Shown in pieces: positions 22,512 to 32,742 of a stretch of DNA of 64,000 nt (position 1 is the stretch's first letter; each line of letters opens with the position of its first letter). The DNA is from Callorhinus ursinus (Eukaryota > Chordata > Mammalia > Carnivora > Otariidae). The stretch lies in contig NW_020312817.1 in the NCBI RefSeq assembly GCF_003265705.1, forward strand, positions 33,257,820 to 33,321,819, written 5' to 3'. A model generated the notes under the pieces. That model worked only from the letters and a program-made list of their open reading frames with translations. It searched no databases and was not told the DNA's origin. The translations under genes were made by a program, and so were the position numbers.

Positions 22512-22529
22512 CTGTTATTGTGAAGCCAC
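22512..22529 (-). CDS. SLC8A1: SLC8A1 exon 6 (cassette exon D), 18-nt microexon
   Basis: An 18-nt exon, GTGGCTTCACAATAACAG, after an almost uninterrupted pyrimidine acceptor (ttctttttttttcttttttag) and before donor gtatga. With the carried G it reads Gly-Gly-Phe-Thr-Ile-Thr and leaves G. This GGFTIT block is the D segment present in essentially all known NCX1 splice forms, which fits its strong acceptor. It is phase 1-1. Only 114 nt of intron separate it from exon E. Confidence 0.95.
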
Positions 22530-22965
22530 CTAAAAAAGAAAAAAAAAGAAGAAATGTTACAATTTATTTAACTTACATTCTAAATGACAAATACCAGTGA
22601 CGTCGGACTGCCTGGCCACCCATATAAGATACAGCAACTTGCCTAATTACATTTACAATTAAGAAAAATCAGATAACATCCATTTGTGATTTAATCACTA
22701 CTCATTCTTTTAAGATTATGGGACTTAGTGCACACATTTCATTCTTGTGCAGACCTAAGCAATCACTGGTTTTTAAAAAGATCATACTAAACTAAAAATG
22801 GAATATTAACTATCTAACCTACACAAAAATGAGGCCAATGGCCCTACATGACAATCCTGCCGGTAAATCAATAGAAATAAAGGTCAGAAAACTACTGTAC
22901 CACCTGACATTCACGGAAAATCACCTAGAGAAATGGAAAGGAAATGGAAGAAATGAAATGCTTAC
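22530..22965 (-). other. SLC8A1: SLC8A1 intron 5
   Basis: A 436-nt intron between C and D, with a strong pyrimidine tract at its 3' end. A second TGACGTC core is at 22598-22604. No repeat is recognised. Confidence 0.9.
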
Positions 22966-22986
22966 CAAGCTCATTCAATAACAGGG
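22966..22986 (-). CDS. SLC8A1: SLC8A1 exon 5 (cassette exon C), 21-nt microexon
   Basis: A 21-nt cassette exon with acceptor gtttcctccacag and a strong donor CTTG|gtaag. Its first two bases (CC) join the G carried from exon A or B to make Ala (from A: KKA). It then encodes LLLNEL and leaves a G for the next exon. It is phase 1-1 and a multiple of three, so it can be skipped without changing frame. In the cardiac ACDEF isoform it extends the long loop of CBD2 (known). The intron from B is 2,573 nt and the next intron to D is 436 nt. Confidence 0.95.
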
Positions 22987-25559
22987 CTGTGGAGGAAACA
23001 GACAAAGACAACACAGAATAAGAGACCAGATGAATAATGAAAGTAAGAGGAATATCAGCAGAAAGAAATCCAGGCAGATCTGATTCCAGTGGTAGGAAGA
23101 CACTGCTAACGTGGGTGCCTCCCAGGGAAATGTGGCATTGGGAACAGTTTCCAATAAACAATCCCAATACTAAGTTTTTGCAAATGTGTGTGAGTTATTA
23201 TATATGGATACAATTCCCCTTATCTGTTATTTTTTGGCATTTAATAAAACATTTCTACTATATATGTTTACATATAGTAAATGTATCTAGTTTACCAAAT
23301 AGAGTAGAAATGTTTTATGAAGTTAATCTTAACTTCATTTGAGTGAGTCTTCCTCATTAAATATTGCCCAGCAGTTACTGAATTCAACACACGGAAGTCT
23401 TAAATCATCCAGGATCTCAGGTGTGACACCTTCCGTTCAATGGAAACAGGTAAAACATCTTAGGAAATTCCATTTTGGCTGCCCTGCCTGAAGGAGACTT
23501 TGGTCCAAGGTAATGCTCTCCCTGGAGGTTCTATTTGCAGGGTATTCCTTGGCCATCAAGGGATGCTTATGTTTTTGAAATCCTCAAAACTTGGGTGCCA
23601 GGAATTTGCATCTGTTTGTGCGTCCTTCTCTATGACTTCTGCATGTTATAATTAGACAATCACAATTCTTGTGGACACATAATTCCATGGAAACTGACAA
23701 GGCAGGTGGTGGGGAGGGGGCATCGCATCCATAATTTATCTTCCAGGTTATGTGCTTTAAGCCCAGACTATACAGTAGCAATTTATTTTGGTGAAAGCTC
23801 CCTAGCTAAACATATTATATAAATTTCTTCAGGAGCTGTGGAGGGGAATGCTACAATTCTGTTTTCAGCCCCATTTTGCTGCTAACGGTTAGTGGCATTA
23901 GAGGATACTTTCTAAAACAAGTCAGTAATTTTATTTATAGTGACAAGAATCCACTTGGAGGGTGTGAAACCAGATAGTGCTATCAAGGAATTTTAATTTG
24001 CCTTTACATGAGGGCATATTTTACTAAAACGACAATTGAAAGAGCTGTATCCAAGATGCTCTTCCTTTAGATAAAAGACAGTGTTTTGGAGGAATACATT
24101 TAGAAGTAAGTGCTTTTTTCCTGTATGCTAATGAGGCATTTTTGATCCCATCTTTGTAAGAAATCAGCTCAGTTTTCTAGTGTCTTTTCCTTCTGCCTAC
24201 TGCCTATGAAACATATTAAATAGGCTGCATTAAAATGGGTCCCCAGTGCTCCATTCTCCATCATTCCAAACGGCTCCCGTTACCATTTGGGACATGATTC
24301 CGTCAGGGACATACACTTTTTTTTTTTTTCTTTTTCTGATGGACTCTGAAGTCAGTGAGTTCTTACAAATGTGAGATTAAATTCCCCCAAATGTTGGGTC
24401 TATATAGGAATTAGTCCTATATATTTGATATTTTTCCTTACATGTAAAAGTATAAATTTCTTACAAAGGGGTCCATCTAATCATCTTCTATGCTAGTCAT
24501 CAATTGTTTGGTTGCAATGAGTAAGAGCTATTAATGTGTAGTAAGCTCATTTTACATGTATAATTACATAATCCCTTTAAAGTGGCCACTGTTAGAGGAT
24601 AATCGTAGGAAGCCCTTGTAAAAATTCAGAATAAAAAATTATCTTTAAGGGTGGTATAAAATTCCTGTCCTTCCTTATCAAAAATAGGCGGCAGAAAATA
24701 GAAATAAAATCAAAGAGGACAAAGAAATTGGCTTTTGTTCAAATATTTTCCTAAAAATATGTAAGTACAAATCAACTAAAAAAAATCTAGTTATAGGATA
24801 CTGTTTATTTCTTTTCTTTTTTTACTACACATATTATAAATTTGTAGATTCTATAAGAATCAAAACATTTCAGAGCATAAGGCTGGTTAGGCCTTAAGCG
24901 AGGGCTAAATTCTTCCTAAAGGACCATATCCTTCCTACAAAAGAAAATTTGTATGACTATAGTTTCCTACATCTGGTCCCTTTTAAATATCATATTTGAT
25001 GATATAAAAAAAATCTCAGGCCAAAATGAACGCTAGAATGTGGATAACATTACTCTTCAAGGATCTTTGTTCTTATTAAATATATATTTTTTGAAAATGG
25101 GGTTGTCTAAAGAAGCCTAATTATTGAATTCTTCTGAAAGTACTCATTAGTTGCCATTAGACTCATCTGTCACTACTAATAGGTATTAGGTAGTCTTTGT
25201 CACGAATGTTCAAGGGGAGATTTAGTAGTTGGAAGGACATTTTAGAATGATCCCTGAGTAGTAAATACCTGAACACAGAAATCATGCTTTTTAGATCATC
25301 ACTTCTGAATTACAGAAATCTCTTCTAGCATTTCTTCAATCTGCTTTCAATCAAAGTTAGTGGGCATTTCCTTGAGGAAAATGGGCATTGTCTGGTGCGT
25401 TTGTGAATTAGGGGAGGGAGATGAAACCGTTAAAGCTTCAAAGGAAATGAAGGATAGTACTTGGAGCTGAGGAAGAGGAGAGAGTTAAGTGTGAGAGTAG
25501 GAGACACGGAGAGAGAAGAGTACAATTTCTCGCTGGTATGTCTTTGTATACTCTCACAC
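22987..25559 (-). other. SLC8A1: SLC8A1 intron 4
   Basis: A 2,573-nt AT-rich intron between B and C. No repeat family, ORF of note or RNA gene is recognised in it. Confidence 0.88.
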
Positions 25560-25663
25560 CTTTCATTCCTCTTCTTATCCATTTTGGCTCCTCAAGCACA
25601 AGGGAGAAACTGCACTCTTTCTCATATTCCTCACGGTCAAATATTCTAATGGTAATGATCTTC
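25560..25663 (-). CDS. SLC8A1: SLC8A1 exon 4 (alternative exon B) of NCX1
   Basis: This is the mutually exclusive exon B, 104 nt. The acceptor is gtgttcccacag and the donor AAAG|gtgtga. One base completes the same Val codon as in exon A, then 34 residues follow, starting KIITIRIFDREEYEKEC and ending WIRRGMK, plus one carried G. It is a divergent duplicate of exon A: the core D-x-EEYEK is shared and about a third of aligned positions are identical. At the two positions known to control Ca2+ sensing in CBD2, A has Asp and Lys, while B has Arg (FDR) and Cys (KEC). These are the published D578R and K585C differences, which weaken Ca2+ regulation. B is used mainly in kidney and other non-excitable tissue (known). 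The exon is intact. Confidence 0.97.
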
Positions 25664-26206
25664 CTGTGGGAACACAAGACAAAGGCAAAACAAATGGTTG
25701 GAGTCACACGCTCATGCTAGGTGTTCACCAAGCTGCATGTTACCGTGATGTTATGGAAGGGAGAACTGGCAACACATGGACCTCGCAAGTATGTAATAGG
25801 GCATGGCAGCTACTCTCAGCGGGCCCCCGTGACCTTGTCTCCTCATTTGCCACTTTCACAAATGCTTCCTGCTTCAGTGAGCTAGCAGGAAGTACCCCGA
25901 CTAAGGAAGAGAAATCAGAACGCGGGCTTCATTTTGGCACGGCCAGCATCAGTACCACCCTTCCCGGAAACAGGCAGGATTGACTGCCCTGAAAATTCGT
26001 CTCTCAGACCTGCCATGTGCAGAGTGGCCAGAATTGGCCGATGGAGCTACAGGCTGGGCCCGCTGTGGCCCCGGGGTGAGATCTATGCCCTGTTACATAG
26101 GTGGAGGGATGTGTGTGTTGTGAGCCATGTCCGAAGAGTGCAGGCATCCAGGGGTGGCACAGGCCAGCAGAAGCTGTTGGGCTCAGCCCTGGAGCAGCTC
26201 CCCCAC
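25664..26206 (-). other. SLC8A1: SLC8A1 intron 3, between mutually exclusive exons A and B
   Basis: A 543-nt spacer between A and B. It is unusually GC-rich in its A-proximal half for this window (for example around 26040-26200) and contains no repeat. The A-to-B distance is long enough for spliceosome assembly, so mutual exclusion is not explained by a too-short intron. Confidence 0.88.
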
Positions 26207-26313
26207 CTTTCTTCTCACTCATCTCCACCAGGCGGGGCTCTCCAATCTCAAGGAAGAAGGTCTTGTTTTTCTCATACTCCTCATCATCAATTACCTTGAC
26301 TGATATTGTTTTG
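26207..26313 (-). CDS. SLC8A1: SLC8A1 exon 3 (alternative exon A) of Na+/Ca2+ exchanger NCX1
   Basis: This is the mutually exclusive exon A, 107 nt. After the acceptor (ttctctgtttcag) it supplies one base that completes a Val codon. It then encodes 35 residues beginning KTISVKVIDDEEYEKNK and ending LVEMSEKK, plus one carried G. The donor is AAAG|gtgggg, weak at intron positions +3 and +4. The peptide is the NCX1 signature for this exon and forms part of CBD2, the second Calx-beta Ca2+ sensor in the cytoplasmic loop. In published NCX1 numbering the Asp-Asp pair includes D578 and the Lys after Asn is K585. These support higher-affinity, two-ion Ca2+ binding in A-containing isoforms, typical of excitable tissue (established knowledge). 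Exon B lies 543 nt further on and is the alternative. No frameshift or missing residue is seen. Confidence 0.97.
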
Positions 26314-27525
26314 CTGAAACAGAGAAGAATAGAAATTGACGAACAAGGGGAAGAGGAAAGAAAGAGAAGGAACACAGAGAAGACGAAAGCAAGGTTAACG
26401 AGTTGCACTTCCAGACAAATGGCCACTGAGAAACTTCTGTACTGTGACTGTCTTCTTCCAGGAGGGGTATGGGATAGGTCCGGAAGATTGGAGAGGTCGC
26501 CCAAAGCACAGCTCCCCTGCCCAAGGCCATGGAATGATTTTAGGCAACAGAGAGCACTCAGGACTCGTAGGTTTATCATCACCATGAGAAGGAAAAGCAG
26601 AAGAACACAGATCACAATAATAAGAAAAGAAAAATATATTTATTTAATAAATGCCTTAACCGTAGGATTGTCTGAACCATGCCCTGGAATTTACTCATTT
26701 AGAACAAATCAGTAAATCACATCAAAATATCAAAAGAGGTTGTCTGTGAGCAATAGGTTTATGGGTCATTTTTCTTGGCCTTCATTCTGCTTTACTGTAT
26801 TTCCAAACATAATATTTTTGTAATAAATGTATAAGACCATCACAAAATAAAATCAAACTCCTTAATCTTACCCCACCCAATGTCCTAGAATCGAACTCTT
26901 ACTCAGGCTAGTCAGATTTTCCACCTAGATCACAAAGGGAAAATGTTCATGTTTTATATGTCTTTCTAAACATGGAAGCTGAGACCTCCCAATAGCTATT
27001 TTGAAAGGTGGGGGATGGGGGGTCATGACGCTATAGTGATTTTCATCCCACCAAAGCTGAGGTTCAACTTTGACAAAATACACTATTTACACCACTTTCA
27101 AACCCCACCCATACACCAAAGCTTTTAGTTAAGAATTTTTCCCGCAATCCATCTGTTAGCACTTCTAGCCTTAGGGTCCTCTGGTTGTGAGTGAAATGGC
27201 AGACTGTAGGACAAATGCAAATATTATGCAAATCTCAGTTTCCCATAAGCCTGATGACTCTGAAGATATACCTAATGTTACCTTCTAATTAATAAGGGCT
27301 TAATCAATTCCTATATTACCACTTACTCAGAGCCCCCTAAACACTTGTTTGTTCTTGAAAAAAATTTTTTTTCCAGGAACACTGGCCAAGAACATTTCTG
27401 ACTGAAGTTTTTGAAACACTGAGTTTACACAGACGCATAGTTTTAGTCACTGACATTATTTAGTTTCGGTGGAATTTTCTAGGTCTTCTGGAAGAAAATT
27501 AGTTTGTAACTCCCCCCCTTTTTTT

Positions 27526-27658
27526 TTAAAGACAGGGAGAGTGGGGTGGGAAGGGGTTGAGGGGGAGGGAGAGAGGATCTAAGTGGGCTCCACCCTGAGA
27601 TCATGACCTGAGCCAAAAGCCAGAGTTGGACACTTAACTCACTGAGCCACCTAGGTGC
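27526..27658 (-). mobile_element. Old Can-SINE
   Basis: The reverse-strand features are in order: poly-T (A-tail), G-rich block, gatcatgacctgagcc, then actgagccacctaggtgctc. It is flanked by similar ctccccccct / ctcccccctt sites at 27510 and 27659. It is diverged and shortened. This is the closest young-family SINE to exon A (about 1.2 kb upstream). Confidence 0.88.
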
Positions 27659-28178
27659 TCCCCCCTTTTTAAATTATTGATCAAAGCCACCAAGTTTTAT
27701 TTATACCTATATATGCCAAAGAGCATCAGTATTCTTTCCTAGTATAAAGGAGAAGAAAGGTAGAAGTTGCTTTGAATTCTCTGAATTCCCTAGGCCCTAA
27801 GGCTAAATGCTTTAGTCTTGCTTTCTTGGGTTAACACTGTAGAAGTGAGATCAAATGATTGCTTCTGGTCCTCCAGGCCCCATAACCAGCTCTCTGCTCC
27901 TCAGCTTACGAAATCCCCGCATGATGCTCATATCCAATTTCTCATTACCAAGGAGTTGGGCTCATGACAGTGCCTTTTCTTTCCTACCTCAGCTGTGTCC
28001 TCAAAGACTGAAATACGAAGGCCAGATGAGCAGCTATAAATGACTAAAGCAATAATCATTTTTTCAGAGTAGTTAGATATTTACAAACTTCCAACGGTGT
28101 GACAAAGTCCAACTACATGTACGTAGTGAACAGTTCCTGTCTAACTTCTGAAAACTATTCTCTGGAATTGACCTATTT

Positions 28179-28180
<2 letters not shown>

Positions 28181-28216
<36 letters not shown>
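28181..28216. repeat. (GT)18 microsatellite
   Basis: A pure GT run. In the SLC8A1 transcript it is a CA repeat about 1.9 kb upstream of exon A. CA repeats can bind hnRNP L (known), but a role here is not shown. Confidence 0.97.
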
Positions 28217-28220
<4 letters not shown>

Positions 28221-29636
28221 ATATATAAAATCAGTCTACCCTGACTACACTAGGATATCTGATCATTCCTCAATCTCCAAAAGTTACAAATTATTAGAGA
28301 AAGCACAAGAAGATGTAAGAAGTGACGATACATGTGCTCTTTACTTCAGAACTGGATTTGATGTTATAAGTGAAATCAAATTTATTCTACAAAAACCTGC
28401 CAAAAGTTTACCCTTTTTGTTATCAAATTTATGCATTTTGGATTTCTATCTTCCTGCCTTATAATCATAAACTACAGTTGTTCAGCTCTACTAAAGCAAT
28501 TAGCCATAAGACCAAGTGTGGAAAAGTGTTAATGGGCATTAGAAGGGCCATGCTACCATCTTTTGGAGCTCATGGCCCATTATTTGTTATCACTTCATGA
28601 TAGGGTACACTAAGGTGGATGCCATGTTGCAATGTTCTTGCTTATATTACCTAAAAACATTTGACTTCTCTTTCTCCATCTTGTGCTCCCAACCCATCCT
28701 ACACCACATCACACGTTTTATTAGATTGCAGAAATAGAGTACAGTAGAGATGGTTGGGGTAGCCTGGCTAATAGGGTGCCTTTGTTTAGAAAAAGCTTCC
28801 AGTTTTATTCCCAAAGAGCAACATGACAACTCATTCAGAAATAAATAGAAGCAACCAAATAACATTGTTTCTTATTCCTGGCAAATTTAATCCTCTATTG
28901 TCCTAACAGCTTTATTTTCTATACTCTGAGTAGCTGATGAGTGTGAGATATATGAAGCCCCACACAATTTGTTTGCATAATAAAATAAGCACTGAAAGTT
29001 GATCTTTAGATTATCACTATTTACTAGGATAATAATCCTTAGAAAATGTTTCAGTATTTGATAACTGTGACACTGGAAAATCAAAGAAGAAGAAAAAGAA
29101 ACCAGTACTTCTGTAGGTGCCTGGCCAAGACACCTAAAATAGATGGGATTTGCATAATGGCATATTTCAAAATCATTAATAATACCATCAGTAGTGTCCC
29201 TGACAGGAGGAGCCATTAAATTATAAATTGATTTTCGTGCTCTTGCATAGTAAAATGATTAATAGGAAGCTTGCTTATTAAAGGGCATTTCAGTCCATTT
29301 AAAGAGGCAGGATAAAGTCAATCCTTATGAATAAGCCCTTTGAATCAAGAGAGGTAAAAATCAGAAAGGATTGCTAATGCTCACCTTTCGCTTCTCCCCC
29401 CAGCAAAGGTAGCAAAGTTGAAATTAATGTAATTTTTAAAGGAACAGATCCTTAGGCTGTCCCTTGTTCACTTCCCAGAGCCTAATGCCTCCTCTTTCAT
29501 CACATGGGAAGTTACAGGAGATGGGGCGCATTTGGTGAGGACTCCAGGTATAGTTTGATAATCAGCAGAAGCATACCTCTGTTCCTCACAATTCCACAGT
29601 GGATATAGAATCTCAAGGATTGAAGGAAACTTAGAG

Positions 29637-29677
29637 CCCCCCCCCCATTTCCACCCTCTCCCCCGACCCCCTCCCCC
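29637..29677 (-). other. G-quadruplex-capable tract on the sense strand
   Basis: On the minus strand, the transcribed RNA sense, it reads G5-AG-G5-TC-G5-AGA-G3, then a G10 run after a 7-nt loop. Every loop is 1-7 nt, so the standard four-run rule is met. Confidence 0.75.
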
Positions 29678-30204
29678 ATTGCCACACCAATCCCACAGTC
29701 ACTGAGCTTTTGCTCTGTCATAAGGACTCCTTCTCCCTGAGAACACAGATTCATGCTGGCTGTTCTTTTGTTCTCTTTACCAACGGGGTGAAGTTGGTAA
29801 AGTTTTTTTCTTTGGATTGACAGGTTAACCCAAACAAGTCCAGAACAGTAAGGCAGACAGAGCCCTTCATCCAATGGCAGCTCTTATGCTCTTATTGCCC
29901 CAATAAGGAACAAATAGAAAAACTGATGTCATGCAATTTTCAACTACCATAATTATGAGGAAGGTAATGAGAGCTTTTCACTTGATTTTTTACACATCTC
30001 TAAAGCTGAATAGTGTACTATAAAAGTGATGTTTTCTGGAAACTAGCAAAGCAGTTACAAATCTTATGATAACACTAAATAATTTCTCAATGTGGCCAAA
30101 GTTTTTATGGAAATCCATCTTGGTTCCATTTCTAGGGGGAAAATTATTTGATTAAGAAAGATCAGTTTATTGAGTGGAAAAATGCAGGTCATTCCTTTTG
30201 ATTT

Positions 30205-30245
30205 TTTTTTCTTTCTTTCTTTTTCTTTTTCTTTTTTTTTTGCAG
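30205..30245 (+). repeat. Pyrimidine tract ending in an acceptor-like TGCAG
   Basis: A T/C run of about 36 nt followed by tgcag on the plus strand. It resembles a 3' splice site but lies antisense to SLC8A1. Confidence 0.6.
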
Positions 30246-30423
30246 TGCTTTTCCTTTGGTAATACTAAACCAACATGTATACTTGACTTCTCAGTCTCTC
30301 TCTTATCTGATGGGTCTCAAAAGACCTGAGCACCTTCCAACATTTCACCAAGGAGTTTGTATGTCTGGTGGTGACTCAGGCAGATGGTAGAAAGGAAAGA
30401 AAGAGGTGGCTTTATTAATGGAG

Positions 30424-30540
30424 GTAAAGAAAAGAAAAGAAAAGAGAAGAAAAGAAAAGAAAAGAAAAGAAAAGAAAAGAAAAGAAAAGAAAAGGAAAGA
30501 AAAGAAAAAAGAAAAAAAAGAGAAAAGAAAAGAAAAGAAA
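30424..30540. repeat. (AAAAG)n microsatellite
   Basis: About 117 bp of AAAAG units with a few interruptions. In the SLC8A1 pre-mRNA this is a long CUUUU tract, a polypyrimidine run 4.1 kb upstream of exon A. Confidence 0.96.
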
Positions 30541-30829
30541 TCTCTTTAAAATATATTCCGATCTCTCCTCAGTAAGCCAAAGTAGCATCTGGGCCTCTTT
30601 TTCTATTTCCACCTTGATTTGCCCTTCTGTGGTTTCTTTTTCTCAAGACTGCCCTTGATGTTAGAAGTGAGAAAAAGATGAGTTTGGAACGTTAAAGAGA
30701 AGAGACGCTCCTTTTAAATCCCCATGCAAAGGATTTTAGTGAGGATTTCACATATTTAGATACTGCAATGGCTGCTTTAAAAATTATTATTAAAAAAATT
30801 AAACTCTCTTTAGGCATACTGAGAGGTCA

Positions 30830-31010
30830 ATGGACCTATGAGCACTTTATATTTCTTAATTCACCTGTCTTCGTAACAGCCCTGGAAGTAGCTTCTGCTA
30901 CTTACCATTCACAGAGGAAACAATGACTCAGAAGTTAAGTAACTCCCAAGGTCACAAAGTGAGATTCCTGTAACTGGCTCCAAAGACTGATACCTTCAAA
31001 TATATGACCC
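30830..31010 (-). mobile_element. MIR fossil, reverse
   Basis: On the plus strand: cttaattcacctgtcttcgt, acagaggaaacaatgactca, gttaagtaactcccaaggtc, ctggctccaaagactga, the reverse of the MIR order. Confidence 0.7.
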
Positions 31011-31144
31011 ACAAAGTTCCTTATTCATTCAGCTGTGCAGTATTTTTATGACCACTTTAAAGGATCTGGATCATTATTTTAAATAAATATAAAGGTTTAT
31101 TGTTTTATCTTTATGTTAACAAGGACTGCCTACATTAGCAATGA

Positions 31145-31300
31145 CAGAATTTCAACTCTGTTGAAATTCTGGGCGGGGGCTTGTTAGAACTACAGAATCT
31201 CAGGGTCCACCCCAGACCCACCAAATCAGATCTACATATTAACAAGATACCCAGATGATGCTATGCATGTGAAAGTTTGAGAAGCATGGATCTAGAGAGG
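31145..31300 (+). mobile_element. MER5-like DNA transposon fossil
   Basis: Resembles MER5A: gggcttgttagaactacaga, tctcagggtccacccc, acccagatgatgctatgc, gtttgagaagcatgg. The left end carries a 12-bp perfect inverted repeat (31145-31171) that may be incidental. It is non-autonomous hAT type and old. Confidence 0.7.
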
Positions 31301-31344
31301 ACAATGTGTTCTTTTATTAAGTCAGAGAATGAATTAAGAGGCTG

Positions 31345-31525
31345 GTAAAAGCTGGGCCTGTGTTTTGGACCTGTCTGCATATTAGAATCACATCTGGAGC
31401 TCTGCAAACTTTGAGTGTGGGGCAGGACCCACTCATAACCAGTGACATCAAACTCTCTGGTTATGGGGCCCCAACATGAAGATAGTTTTTAAACGTTTTT
31501 CAGGTGGTTCCAGTAGGCAGCAGGG
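31345..31525 (+). mobile_element. Second MER5-like fossil
   Basis: A weaker match to the same family just after the first: ctgcatattagaatcacatctggag, ggggcaggacccactc, gtggttccagtaggcag. It is diverged, and could be an unrelated hAT-type relic. Confidence 0.5.
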
Positions 31526-32184
31526 ACTGGCAGCTGGCTAATGGGGGGCAAGAATGTATGCCTGATGTTTCAAAGAATGTATTAAATAAAGAACAGAATT
31601 GTGAGAAAGTCAGTCAAAACTAAATTTCAGATCTAATTAGCAATCTAGACTGAAACATGGGAGAACCATTTTTGCTTTGTTCTTCGCCAGTGTTCTTTTC
31701 TGGATTACACAGAGTATTTAAAACTGTTGTTTTCTCCCCTGAGGAAAGGCTGGTCTCCTCAGGCCACCTTCAGAGTACAGGCGAGAAAACACTGTCAGCA
31801 TTCTGGCAGCAGCGTTTACACTCGTCCAGAGTGATTTCCTTCCCCACAAAGTGATAGGAAGTCTGCTGATAGGCTTTTACACAATGGAAGTTCTATTTGG
31901 AGAGTAGAAAAACTAAGGATTTCAACTGCCACAGAAGACAGTAACGCCTCATATCCCTGCTCTCAGCGAACCTCTGAGCCACGTCAGCAAGAGGCCACGT
32001 TTGTGGAACTAGAAACGTTCCCCATCAGGGCCACCACACTGAGAAGAAAGAAATGACCCAGGATTGATCACACAGGAAGGCAAAAGATCTGGCAACTTCT
32101 CTGACCACACAAGTGATGTCATCAGGTGAGGCAAATTTGAAATTTCATCCCCAGTACACCTGGTGTTAAAAGCTTCAGGATAAA

Positions 32185-32742
32185 CTCCTATTACTCAAAA
32201 AGACAAGCCAACTTAAACATGGGCTAAGGATCTGAATAGACACTTCTCCAAAGAAGATCAACAATGGCCAATATGTATGTGAAGAAATGCTCAACATCAT
32301 TAGTTAGTGGGGAAATGCAAATGAAAGCCACAATGAGATACCGATTCAAACCCACTAAGATGGCTAGAATCAAAAAGATAATAACAAGGGTAGTAGAGAA
32401 CATAGAGCGATTAGAACTTTCTTACACTGCTGGTAGGAATGTAAAATGCTTGCAGCTGCTTTGGAAAAACTTAGCAGTTCCTCAGAAATTGAAAGATAGA
32501 GTGACCCAGCAATTCCACTTATGACCCAGCAATTCCACATCTAGGCATATAAGAGATTTAAAAACATATGTCCACATAAAAACTTATAAATCAATACTCA
32601 TAGCAGCATTATTCATGAGAGCCCCAAAGTGGAAACAACCTAAATATCCGCCAACTAATGAATGAATAAACATAATGTGGTCTATCTACACAACGGAATA
32701 TTATTCAACAATAAAAAGAAATGAAATCTTGACACATGCTAC
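32185..32742 (+). mobile_element. L1 3'-end fragment, first part
   Basis: A 5'-truncated LINE-1: the sequence matches the familiar end of ORF2 (aggatctgaatagacacttc, atgctcaacatcattagtta, caatgagataccgattcaaa, atggaaacaacct-type block). A near-perfect 15-bp duplication, aagcttcagSataaa, lies at 32170-32184 and 33645-33659 and bounds the whole insertion. The element is interrupted at 32742 by an LTR. A 17-bp segment is tandemly duplicated at 32502-32538. It is non-functional. Confidence 0.93.

Noticed and set aside
26004..26715. Long overlapping ORFs on both strands (203-204 codons) across exon A
   Set aside because: The minus-strand ORF is exon A plus intron read-through. The plus-strand one is its antisense shadow. 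Neither has other homology, and splice signals define the exon precisely.
30205..30245. Splice acceptor of an antisense transcript
   Set aside because: Good pyrimidine tract and cag, but no exon, donor or partner can be supported from sequence alone.
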